DNA of 34,864 bases from positions 1 to 34,864 of the forward strand of contig JAAZNW010000028.1 of NCBI GenBank assembly GCA_012798065.1. The letters run 5' to 3'. Below, piece by piece: positions 24,571 to 33,600 of the stretch. Source of the DNA: Chloroflexota bacterium. GTDB lineage: Bacteria > Chloroflexota > Anaerolineae > Anaerolineales > Anaerolineaceae. Both the position numbers and the translations under genes were made by a program. Numbering within the stretch: position 1 is the stretch's first letter; each line of letters begins with the position of its first letter. The notes beneath the pieces are model-generated. The model was not told the origin of the DNA. It saw only the letters and a program-made list of their open reading frames with translations, and did not search any database.

Positions 24571-25239
24571 ATGACATATTCACTGATTCCAGTCCCCATT
24601 CACCTGGTGTTAATCGTTTTATACATGATTGCCCGCAATCGTAATGACTTGAAGAAGACAGCCATTATCCAACCATCTATCACCTTCCTGGCTATCGTGA
24701 TCGCAGGGTTGAGCTACTTAAGCCCGTATGTCAACCCTGCTTACACCACTTGGATATTGGTCGGCCTGGTTTTGTGTTTTATTGGTGATATTTTTAACAT
24801 CGATATGACCAATGATAAGATTTTATTCGCCGCTATGGTCATCTTCTTTATTGCCTATGTGGAATACGCGGTTGCGTTCACGCGTTTTGGCGGTTTCCAT
24901 ACTCAGGATTGGCTCATCGGCGCGCTGATGCTCGTTGTTTACATTCTTCTAATCCGGTTGTATTGGAAGGGACTGGGAAATTTCCGTATCCCGGTGATGA
25001 TCTTCGTGCTGGTCATCAGCTTTATGGTCACGCGCGCGATTTCCACGCTTTTCAGCAGTCAATTTTCAGCGCTTTCAGCCTGGCTGGTCGCGTTTGGCGG
25101 TCCGCTGCTTTTTATGGGCGATGTAGAATATGGATTGCATCGCTTCCATAAGCCCTTAATATTCCATCTCGGGCCACTCTATTACGCCGGCGGTCAGTTA
25201 TTGGTCGCGCTCAGTTGCGCTTACTTACTCTTTCGCTAA
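24571..25239 (+). CDS. YhhN (TMEM86/lysoplasmalogenase-like) membrane protein
   Basis: A 222-residue integral membrane protein with about seven or eight hydrophobic helices. It matches the YhhN/TMEM86 family: VLCFIGDIFNI (conserved GD), LLFMGDVEYGLHRFHKP and LGPLYYAGGQLLVALS near the C-terminus. Eukaryotic TMEM86B and a Legionella relative hydrolyse the vinyl-ether bond of lysoplasmalogens; the role of most bacterial members is unknown. It follows the dehydrogenase by 15 bases with AGAGGAAGGA ahead of the ATG, so it is the last gene of the operon. A lipid enzyme at the end of a sugar operon is unexpected. Confidence 0.85.
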   Translation: MTYSLIPVPIHLVLIVLYMIARNRNDLKKTAIIQPSITFLAIVIAGLSYLSPYVNPAYTTWILVGLVLCFIGDIFNIDMTNDKILFAAMVIFFIAYVEYAVAFTRFGGFHTQDWLIGALMLVVYILLIRLYWKGLGNFRIPVMIFVLVISFMVTRAISTLFSSQFSALSAWLVAFGGPLLFMGDVEYGLHRFHKPLIFHLGPLYYAGGQLLVALSCAYLLFR

Positions 25240-25517
25240 AGGTAACGAGTTACGTTAAGGGTGAAAACCCGGGTAAAATGAAAAACTGAAGCAATGTTAT
25301 TTTGAACATGGTCTAAGAAGGCTTCTGCTCGCAGCTATGGTCGAATAAATATGAAAACGCATTTCACCTCCTGGTATTGAATGAAAAGCGATTTAAAAGG
25401 CTGCTTACCAAAAACCTCTAATTGTCTGGCAAACCTCGCAAATTGGCCGAAACGAATGAAAGCGGAGATTGTAGGATTTACGGGAAATATGATTGAAATT
25501 CTATAGCGATTATTTGG
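25240..25517. other. Intergenic region between convergent genes
   Basis: No gene is supported. Just after the operon end there are two small hairpins, TAACG-AGTTA-CGTTA and GGGT-GAAA-ACCC, near 25243-25271. They could stabilise or end the operon transcript, but no T-run follows. The rest shows nothing I can name. Confidence 0.35.
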
Positions 25518-25892
25518 TCAATTAATAATATCAAAATTGCCGTCCAGCTTGCCATCCGCCATATCTGCGATGACAAAACCACCGAAAAATGGGTCTGGTG
25601 CACCGGGTTCGTCCATGCCCCAAAGTTCGATATCAGTGTCTGTATACCCGTAATCGTAATACTCCTGCCGTCGGTATCCATTCTCCAGAATCTCCTCGCC
25701 CTTATTTTGGTCCAGTAAAACTGCATGGGAGATTGAATTGTGATGGAACCTTCTTCGAGTCGGCCTGTTTTTACTCGGGTATTCTGCTTGATATCGCCAA
25801 ATAACGACTATTAACCCTAAAAACGATAAGACCAGGGTGGCACCAACAATATAAAATCCAATTTCGATAATCGCTTTTGTGTTCCAAAGCAT
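25518..25892 (-). CDS. Hypothetical small membrane protein
   Basis: A 124-residue protein I do not recognise. Residues about 10-32 form one hydrophobic helix (IGFYIVGATLVLSFLGLIVVI). A basic stretch with NRPTRRRFHHN follows, then an acidic, Tyr/Gly-rich C-terminal half (QEYYDYGYTDTDIELWG and PDPFFGGFVIADMADG). The basic patch after the helix suggests the long tail is cytoplasmic. Support for coding comes from the coherent membrane-then-polar layout and a well-placed TGCTATGAT exactly six bases before the ATG. No ribosome site is present, so it would be a leaderless transcript. It is convergent with the catabolic operon and divergent from the helicase gene. Confidence 0.6.
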   Translation of the reverse strand: MLWNTKAIIEIGFYIVGATLVLSFLGLIVVIWRYQAEYPSKNRPTRRRFHHNSISHAVLLDQNKGEEILENGYRRQEYYDYGYTDTDIELWGMDEPGAPDPFFGGFVIADMADGKLDGNFDIIN

Positions 25893-25898
25893 AACTTA

Positions 25899-25907
25899 AT
25901 CATAGCA
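25899..25907 (-). promoter_or_regulatory. Extended -10 promoter, leaderless start
   Basis: On the minus strand this reads TGCTATGAT, followed by six bases (TAAGTT) and the ATG at 25892. The geometry is identical to that at 4025-4042. Confidence 0.55.
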
Positions 25908-26065
25908 CGAAAGGAGCCACGCGCAACAATTTTCTTCATCTTTCGCCGTAGAAAGAGCGATTATTCAGGTGGTTGACCGTGACCCAGCGAGGAGGATGGG
26001 TAAGCTGTTCGTGGATAATCCTCGTGCGCGCGTTCTCCTCGACCCAGCAAAATTCAATTTAACGG

Positions 26066-26106
26066 TATAGTATCTGTATCAGGTGAGGATAAAAGAATAA
26101 GGAGAG
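26066..26106 (+). promoter_or_regulatory. Promoter -10 and ribosome site of the NERD helicase gene
   Basis: TATAGT at 26066-26071 is a good -10 with no clear -35. AAGGAGAG at about 26099-26106 is a strong Shine-Dalgarno ahead of the ATG at 26110, implying a leader of about 30 bases. Confidence 0.45.
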
Positions 26107-26109
26107 AAC

Positions 26110-28146
26110 ATGGCCGAAGTGATTGGTTTTTTGAGGAACAGCGCGACGTTCGGGGAAAAGAAAGTACTCCAGCTGTTAAGCGATAATTTGCCCAAAGAGT
26201 TTATTGTGTATGTCGAAACCCCGTTATACAAAGAGCGAGATATTCGATATCCGGATTTTGTGGTATTAACGAATTATGGGGTTTTAGTTCTGGAAGTGAA
26301 GGATTGGGTGGTCCTTGAGGGCAGAGCCACGCCACATGGGGTTACTGTTAGAAACAGAGATGGGACCACTCGCCACGAGCCAAACCCTGTCAATCAGGCA
26401 AGAAATAGCGCAATTGTTCTTTCTCAAAAGCTTAATGAAAAAAGAAAAACAGACCAGGCGGTGGAAGCAATACCGTGGAGTTACGCGGTTGTGCTTTTCA
26501 ACCTGCCAACGCCAGTGATCACACAATTGCGAACCCCCTGGGGAGAAGAGTTTGTGCTGGGAAAAGCAGACCTGGAAAACCGCGATCTGCTTCTTAACCG
26601 CATAAAGCGTACCTTTCCAACCACTCGTTTACGCCCTCTTACAAAAAAAGAACTGGACCTGGTAAGAGCAACAATTTACCCGGTAGTTGAAATTGAGATG
26701 CCTGACAGAGAAGCGTTTGTTCTCGACCAGCAACAGGAGAAGATCGTTGCGGAGCCAGTGCGCCAGGTCGAAGAGCAACCGATCAAACAGAAACAGGGCG
26801 AGCAGCAGGATCGATTGTTTTCTTCCAATGCTGAAGACGAGGATGAGAAACCTCAACCTCTTTTGGGAGAAAAAATCAGCAGAGATGTGTCCATTAGGCT
26901 CGTGCGAGGTTTTTCTGGCAGCGGGAAGACACTGGTATTGATACAACGAGCAAGGTTTCTGGCAGCGCAGTATCCCGAGTGGCGAATCGTCGTGCTCACT
27001 TATAACAAGCCATTACAAACACATCTTGAAAAAAGCCTTTTAGGGACAGGTATTCAAGCGAAGACTTTCCATGGACTTTGTAAACAGCTGACAAAAATAT
27101 ACAATGACAATCCGGCCAAATTAGAAGATTGGTTGGCTGAAAACCAAAAAGATTTCCCCATCATTGCAGAATTGGGAAAGGATTTTGCAGAGCGGGAGAT
27201 TGATTACCTGCGCGACCTTGGTGTTCCAGCAAAAGAGAAGTACCTCAAGATGGAGCGCAAGGGGATGGGGCGAGGACAGCGGATACCGACTGAACAACGA
27301 GCGAAGATTTATGAACTATTAACGAGTTACCGGCAGTATTTGCAAGACAACGATCTTTGGGATTTTTCTGAACTCCCCTTGATCTTACAGGAGCAGATGG
27401 ATAAGTCCGCTGATTCCCCAGAATTATTCGATGCCATCCTGGTAGATGAAGCACAGGACTGGGCGCCAATCTGGTTCAAAGTTATCAACCGATTGTTAAA
27501 TGCCAAAAATGGCCTGTTGTTTTTGGCCGATGACCCCAGCCAAAGTATTTATCGCAATTTCAGCTGGCGAGAAAAATCAGTTGAAGTGGTAGGACGGACG
27601 CGCTGGTTGAAAGTACCGTATCGCAACACTTACGAAATCTACCAGGCAGCGTACGAGATGATCTCTGACAATGATGAGATCCAAAATTCACTCAAAGAAG
27701 AAGGCGAATGGATTCGACCTGAGGTTAACCCGGTGGAAATGCGGCATGGCAAGAGACCGTTGGTTCAGAGATTAGCAAACATACGCGAGGAAATTTACAG
27801 AGTTAAAAACATCATTGATTCTCTCAAAACGGACGGTATACGTGAAGACCAGATTGCTGTGCTTACTCGCTATCGCCGAGAAGCCAAAGATCTGGAGCGT
27901 TTTTTACAAGACACAAGCGTGGTCATCAACCCAATCCACGGGTTCAAAGGGCTTGAAATGGAGGCGGTCATTTTACCTCATATCAATTTAATGTTTCAGG
28001 ATGCGGAGGAGGAAACTTCCGAACGGCGGCTAATCTATATGGCGATGTCTCGTGCCCGGGAGCAACTGTACCTAACGTATTCTGGCAGACTTCCGACCCC
28101 GTTCAACACCTTGCGAACAAAAAACCTGGTGGATTTTTTAGGCTGA
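26110..28146 (+). CDS. NERD nuclease-related domain fused to a superfamily 1 (UvrD-like) helicase
   Basis: A 678-residue cytoplasmic protein. The N-terminal NERD domain (about 10-130) shows the restriction-endonuclease-like core Asp49 (YPDFVVL) and Glu62-x-Lys64 (VLEVKDW), followed by NPVNQARNS. A charged, Gln/Glu-rich linker (about 205-250) leads to the helicase. Helicase motifs are Walker A GFSGSGKT (267-274), VLTYNK, motif II DEAQD (446-450), DDPSQSIYRNFSWRE (motif III), VPYRNTYEIYQAA (motif IV), NPIHGFKGLEMEAVILPHI (motif V) and IYMAMSRAREQLYL (motif VI). All are intact, so an active ATPase is likely. NERD-helicase fusions are scattered among genomes and often suspected of acting in DNA repair or defence against foreign DNA; the real function is unproven. 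It has its own promoter and no partner gene. Confidence 0.9.
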   Translation: MAEVIGFLRNSATFGEKKVLQLLSDNLPKEFIVYVETPLYKERDIRYPDFVVLTNYGVLVLEVKDWVVLEGRATPHGVTVRNRDGTTRHEPNPVNQARNSAIVLSQKLNEKRKTDQAVEAIPWSYAVVLFNLPTPVITQLRTPWGEEFVLGKADLENRDLLLNRIKRTFPTTRLRPLTKKELDLVRATIYPVVEIEMPDREAFVLDQQQEKIVAEPVRQVEEQPIKQKQGEQQDRLFSSNAEDEDEKPQPLLGEKISRDVSIRLVRGFSGSGKTLVLIQRARFLAAQYPEWRIVVLTYNKPLQTHLEKSLLGTGIQAKTFHGLCKQLTKIYNDNPAKLEDWLAENQKDFPIIAELGKDFAEREIDYLRDLGVPAKEKYLKMERKGMGRGQRIPTEQRAKIYELLTSYRQYLQDNDLWDFSELPLILQEQMDKSADSPELFDAILVDEAQDWAPIWFKVINRLLNAKNGLLFLADDPSQSIYRNFSWREKSVEVVGRTRWLKVPYRNTYEIYQAAYEMISDNDEIQNSLKEEGEWIRPEVNPVEMRHGKRPLVQRLANIREEIYRVKNIIDSLKTDGIREDQIAVLTRYRREAKDLERFLQDTSVVINPIHGFKGLEMEAVILPHINLMFQDAEEETSERRLIYMAMSRAREQLYLTYSGRLPTPFNTLRTKNLVDFLG

Positions 28147-28550
28147 CGGAACAAGATGAAAACGCGGTCAATTTGTGAAGGAGAAATAGGCAACACAAGA
28201 GATTAATCATTTTCAAGAGCAAAAATGACAACACTGGTAGAGGGTATTTCAGTTCTTGTAGGTTTGGGGAATGCGCGCTTCAAGAATTCTTCCGGCTGAA
28301 AGTGGAGCAGATGCCAGGAAAATGAACACAGCCGGATTAGTAGCGCTATGTATCTTAAGTATCCGTGCTACACTAACTGTATACAATGCGCTGACCCCTT
28401 CGCACCGTCCTCTTGGGGATTTCTTGTTTTTATTCCGATAATGGCATCGGGTATCTTCGGGCAGGTTACCGGCCGAGCATCAAAGGCCAGGCTGGAATAA
28501 AAAATATAAACGGACCGCATGCCCTATAAATAGACGCGCTAATTTTGGAA
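28147..28550. other. Intergenic region between convergent genes
   Basis: No convincing gene. A 39-codon plus-strand frame (28322-28441, one hydrophobic segment ALCILSIRATLTVYNAL) has AGGAAA directly against its ATG, which is too close for a normal ribosome site, so I do not annotate it as a gene. No clear intrinsic terminator was found for the helicase transcript. Confidence 0.35.
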
Positions 28551-30185
28551 TCAGTCCTGGTGAATTAAATGATCAACCCGCCAGATCTTGACCTTGCCGG
28601 TTGTAAAACCCGCCGCCAGCCACATACCGTCAGGAGAAAAAGCCAGTTTCTGTAATGTGCCTTCTTCGTTGATCCATTGGCGACTGAACAACTCTCCGCT
28701 ACTGCTATCAAAAACCAGCAATGGACCGTTGTGCATACCCACGGCAACCAACCTGCCATCCGCAGAAAAAGTGGCTATATTAACATACCAGCCGTGTGGG
28801 ATTTGTAAAGCCAATTGCCAGGCTAAATCGCCGGTGGACATATCCCACGCGGTTAACAACCCGTCCCCTCGTAAACCCATCAGGGCATCTTTGGCAGAAT
28901 GATATCCTAAGGCCATGGCAGCCGTTGGCGGGAAGGGCGTTATCTCGCCTTTTTCAATGTCCCACACCTCCAATGAACCCGTGTAACGCGCCACAGCCAA
29001 TAGTGGCGTATGGGGGATAAAAAGCAAGCTGCTGATACCGCCCTGCTGACTGCTAAAAAATTTAAGTTCATCGCCTTCCGGCAACTGAAATAACCTGACT
29101 TGTTCCTTTTTTTGAGGATCTGCCCCGTAGGCAATTGCAAGGTACTGGCGCCCAGCATGCGCACCAGTATCAAGCGTACTGGTTTGAAAACCCTCATAAG
29201 ACTGGATCAATTCCCAGTTTTCAGCATCCCAGATCATCAGGGTCTGATCCACATTGGTGCCACAGGTTACCAATGTGTCCCCGCCTGGCGAATAAGAGAG
29301 TCCATATAATCGCCAATTGCGACCTTCCTTGCCAAAAGTATGCCAATACAACCGAACGGGTTGGATGAAATCATACAGTTTGACGCCGCCATCAAAACCG
29401 CTGACCGCTAAAACCGCGCCATCGGGAGAAAAGGCCAAAGCATCGACATAATTGGTTTCCGTGTCAATTTCAATTTCCGGGGGCACCTTCACGAACGCCG
29501 GGGGCTGGATGTCAACATGCCCATTATCCTGGTTGATTTCACCTGAATCAGTTTGTGCTGCTTCACTGGCGTACCGCCCTACTTTGACCCAACGCCACTC
29601 CCCGGTTGGCAGGCCCAATAATACACCCGCGTGGCCCATCGCCAAGAGTAAATTCCCGCTTTTTGCATCAAACATGGCGTCCAAAGGTCCGGGGCGGACG
29701 ATTATTTGGCGACTCTCATCAGAAGGGTTGGCGGGTTCCCACTGCACCAGTGTTAGATCGTAAGCAACTTGCCAGTTTTGCCCTTTATCCACTGAAATCT
29801 CAATCGTTTCACCCGGGGTGAAGCGATAGCTCACCATCCCATCCGGTGGAACCCACAGCTCCCTCGACAAATCGTAACTCGGGTTGCATAAAGATCCTGA
29901 TACTCCGCCTTCATCAACTCCTTCTTGCTCCCAGGTCAGGCCGCCATCCTGGCTGTAAAAGACATCAAAAACCGGGGCGCTGGCAGCGATCGACCCTTCA
30001 AATTCAACAAAACACAATACCCCGTAATCTTCGTCCGGCGGCAAAGGCACTCCACTATCAACATCCGGAGGTAAAGGCTCGACACTCCCGTCCAGGTCGT
30101 GAATGAGGTTTCCGCCTGAGCCGACATTGCAACCCATCATGGAGATGATTAAAATCAAAAAGAGGCAGATTCTTCTGTACTTCAT
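28551..30185 (-). CDS. Lipoprotein with Asp-box and WD40-like propeller repeats
   Basis: A 544-residue secreted protein. It starts with a lipoprotein-type signal (basic residues, LFLILIISMMGC, Cys19) and an acidic Pro-rich spacer with two near-identical copies of PLPPD. The N-terminal part has Asp-box motifs like those of sialidase/BNR propellers (SQDGGLTW about residues 77-84; SVDKGQNW about 132-139). From about 240 onward there are six WD40-like repeats, for example ALAFSPDGAVLAVSGFDGG, TLMIWDAENWELIQ, SLEVWDIEKGEI and LAFSPDGMWLAAGFTTG ending VKIWRV. These would form a beta-propeller for protein or glycan binding outside the cell. A ribosome site AAGGAAAT precedes the ATG. The gene lies downstream of a giant secreted protein gene with a 453-base gap. 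No catalytic residues are recognised. Confidence 0.83.
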   Translation of the reverse strand: MKYRRICLFLILIISMMGCNVGSGGNLIHDLDGSVEPLPPDVDSGVPLPPDEDYGVLCFVEFEGSIAASAPVFDVFYSQDGGLTWEQEGVDEGGVSGSLCNPSYDLSRELWVPPDGMVSYRFTPGETIEISVDKGQNWQVAYDLTLVQWEPANPSDESRQIIVRPGPLDAMFDAKSGNLLLAMGHAGVLLGLPTGEWRWVKVGRYASEAAQTDSGEINQDNGHVDIQPPAFVKVPPEIEIDTETNYVDALAFSPDGAVLAVSGFDGGVKLYDFIQPVRLYWHTFGKEGRNWRLYGLSYSPGGDTLVTCGTNVDQTLMIWDAENWELIQSYEGFQTSTLDTGAHAGRQYLAIAYGADPQKKEQVRLFQLPEGDELKFFSSQQGGISSLLFIPHTPLLAVARYTGSLEVWDIEKGEITPFPPTAAMALGYHSAKDALMGLRGDGLLTAWDMSTGDLAWQLALQIPHGWYVNIATFSADGRLVAVGMHNGPLLVFDSSSGELFSRQWINEEGTLQKLAFSPDGMWLAAGFTTGKVKIWRVDHLIHQD

Positions 30186-30638
30186 TGAATTATTTCCTTA
30201 ATTTTCATATTTTGGTCCTTCAATGTGTAAAACTTCTTCCAATAAAACAGAGGGTCTAAGATTTTTTCAAACCTCTCTTCTGATTCACTCTTCCGGTCAA
30301 TTTTCCTGATAGATGCACCCTAAAACCCTAACAAACCCAAAATACCGGACTAACCAATACCCACCAGTAAACCGATCATGATATTCCTTAATGTAAAGCA
30401 GGCATTTCTGTGGGTTTGCAAATTAACCTGGAAGGCCGTTTTTCCAAAACAGCCCACCGCCACGGGGAAACAAACGCCCCCGCTATTACACACCGCCGCC
30501 TAGCGCTCCTGACCCTGACTGTCGGCATAGCCGCTCGAGATCAGGATAAGATCCATGATAATCACTGCAATCCGCTGCTATTTCGCTGCGTAATCCCCTC
30601 CAATCGGGAGCAGAAGTGATGATTCCCGGCGCACACGC
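30186..30638. other. Intergenic region between two minus-strand secreted-protein genes
   Basis: No gene is supported. The part near 30186-30260 is AT-rich and probably holds the promoter of the WD40 lipoprotein gene. On the minus strand it contains TTTACA and AAAATATGAAAA, but no confident -10. The part nearer 30400-30638 has short open frames only. No terminator hairpin with a T-run was found for the large gene. Confidence 0.35.
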
Positions 30639-33600
30639 TCACTGAAGGTTTTCGCCACGGTATTTCCAGAAAATCAGCTCGCGGTTTTCTGGCTTATAGG
30701 CGTGAAAGAACAACAACTTGGAAGGCACATAACCGGGTGCATCAACCCACACCGTGACCATGGTCCGATCTGGCAGGGTGACCGTGGCTTCAAAGTTGCC
30801 ATTCTCATCCGTCGGTCCGATGCGCTGGATGGCATCCGAGGTACCCATTTGCAGGTTGAGATACAGCCCGGAGACATCGCCCCCAAACTGATCCCACACC
30901 GTACCCCAAATGCGGTTCTGGTTCTGGGTGCTGGGTGGGGTGATCTGGTCCCAGTAGGAATAAAAATCATATTCCCAGCGGTTAACTCCCACCTCAGCCT
31001 GCCACTCATAATAAAGCGGTTCAAAATCATCCTGCGGTGCCTGGGCGCGCAACCGGAGGACATCCCCGGGCTGGATACCCTCCACATCCATCATGTACAG
31101 CCCATCAATTTGACTGACAGCGGCTGGCTGATCAACCCCATTAATGGACAGGATCACTTCAGCCATCGCCACACCTGCTGGACCGGAGCGCTCAAATAAC
31201 CGCCACACCTTGCCAATAATCTTTGTCATTTGAGAAGTGGGCGGTTTGGGTGTATCAGTTAATGTTGGTGAGAGCGTTACGGTAAACGTCGGTGAAAGGG
31301 TTGCGGTTGGTGTATCAGTAGGCTCCTCTTTTTCTTCCAAGAATTCAGGTGTATTGGTACCCGTTGGATTTTCAAGCGGCGGTTCTGGTGTGCCCGTCGG
31401 TTCAGGTGACGGTGTGGGCGTTTGTTCAATTAGCTGCCCGCCAAGGACAGAAAAGGTGGAGCGGTGATGGCGGAGCCCAGCCTCGACGATGAATACATCC
31501 TCTTCTGGCGAAAAATTCGTCCCTGGCAACTCCGCCCATATTGTAACCTGCTGTCCGTCAGCCAGCATGACCTTGCTCGAATAGGTTCCCAACCAGCTGG
31601 TCGTACCCAACAGAAAAGCAGGCTGCCCGCTGATGTGGGCATAAATGGATACATTCGCAATTGGCAAGGGCAGCAGTCCCCTTTGCCGGTAGACAAACCC
31701 ATGCAGGCGGATCAAGCGGGTGCTTTCATCCAGGTCATCCGCCTCACCCGGAGTGTATGCAATGGAGAGGGTATACGGCTGCAAAGAGGCTTTATTGTCG
31801 ACCGTGAATAATTTGAGGTAATATTCCATGCCAGCCGTTAATGCAGAGGTCAGGAAGGCGTCTTCACCTTCTGCTGAGCATTCACCGGAAAGAAGATGCC
31901 CGCCGGTACGGTCGAGCAGGTTCATGCAGACGCTGATGTCTGACCCTGGATTCGCAACCTGAAAGGTCACCTGGCCCCCACCCTCTGTTAGAGGTGCCAT
32001 AAACTTGAAGTAATCTGCCCGGTACATGCTCCAATGAGTTTTTTCCCAAAAATAACCCTGGATCGGCCCTTCGTCAATATCCCAATAGGTGGCTTCTGCT
32101 TTCATATCATTCGGCTCTCCAGGGTCCGGAATAAAATCCGTCAACGCGAGCTGATAAAAAGACCCGTCTGATGCCCATTGGGAGGCGGTAACTTTCAGCC
32201 AATACTGTTCGCCTGCCGACCCATCCATGGTCAGCGACACCCCCTGTCCTTTATTTAGGGCTTGTACACTGTGAAGTGCACCTGTGCGACCCACCAGGGA
32301 TAACCCCACCTTTAAGTTAGGAGAGACATCGGTTATAGAAAACGTATAGATCCCGGGTGTCGGGATATCAACCAGGATGTAATCCCAGTCGGATGATTTG
32401 GAGAGGACACCTTTGAAGGGTTCTTGCATGTCCCAGGGGTTAGCGTTCTGTTTATCATCATTGGGTTCAATCTCGCTCAAACCGGTCCCGTTCCCACCCC
32501 CAATATACGTTGCGCTCAAGCGGTAGGGTTGTAAAGAGGTTTTCAAATCATAAACATATAATCTGATGTAATATTCCTGACCGGGCACCAAAATATGAAC
32601 CAGAGAGGCATCGGCGCCTTTTTCAAAACAAGGTGGAGCAAAAACGGTGACTCCCCTTTGGTCCCTCAGTGACATGCAGATGCTGATTTCTGCGCTTGGG
32701 TTGGACACATGGAAGGTCACTGCGCTGCCATCTGTGGTAACCGGGGCTGTAAAGCGATAATAATCCGCCCGTTCATCATTGTAATAAGCTTTATCCCAGA
32801 AGTACCCCTCAATTGGCCCCTGACTGATATCCCAATCGGTGGCTTCGGATTTCTGGTCGTTGGGCTCAAAAGGATCCGGGACAAAATCCAGCAGTTCAAG
32901 GGTGTAATAAGTACCATCCTCACCCCTGTTGTAAAGAGTTGCATATACCTTGAAATAAAAATGTTCCCCTGCTGAGGCATCGAAGGTCAGGCTGACCCCT
33001 TCGCCCACGTTTTGAGATCCCGCCTGTTCAGTAAAATCTCCTGGTCGGGAGATCAAACCAAGAAAGACCTTTGTCTCAGGAGAAACCTCTGTGATCCCAA
33101 AGGTGTAGATCCCGGGCTCGCTAAAGGTCACCCCAATATAATCCCAATCCCCAATGGTTAATTGACCCGAAAAAGGTTCGATCATATCCCATTCATTGGC
33201 TGTTTGTTTGGTGTCATTGGGTTCGACTTCCGTAAAAGTGCGGATCGATGCTTGCTGGGTGGCTGCCTGTTTGGTTTGCCGGACGCTCGCCGTCGCAGTT
33301 GCGCTGACTTTGGTCATGAATTCCACTTCCAGGCTGAAACTTTTCGAGAAATGGCCCAACCACCAACCATAATCGCTTGGTGAAGGAACAAATATATAAT
33401 ACGGTTCTGGATAGGTGTTTGTTAAATAACATTCACCAGCATAATCACTTTTAGGATAAATCTCGCATGTGTAATTCCGACTAAAGGAAGGAAATTCCGG
33501 CACTGGAATACTTCCAGGATTGACATAGGTATACAAAGCTCCACCTGATGAGCAATTTTGACGAAAATTGACATGATGAACATCTTCGGGTACGTTCAAA

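Noticed and set aside
25981..26048. Direct repeat GACCCAGC 60 bases apart, with inverted GAGGAT/ATCCTC between
   Set aside because: The arms are short and the loop long; most likely chance, with no sign of an attachment site or mobile element.
28322..28441. 39-codon frame with one hydrophobic segment
   Set aside because: The purine run touches the start codon and there is no other support; too short to judge.
30318..30345. Telomere-like CCCTAAAACCCTAAC run
   Set aside because: Only two imperfect units inside an ordinary intergenic region.
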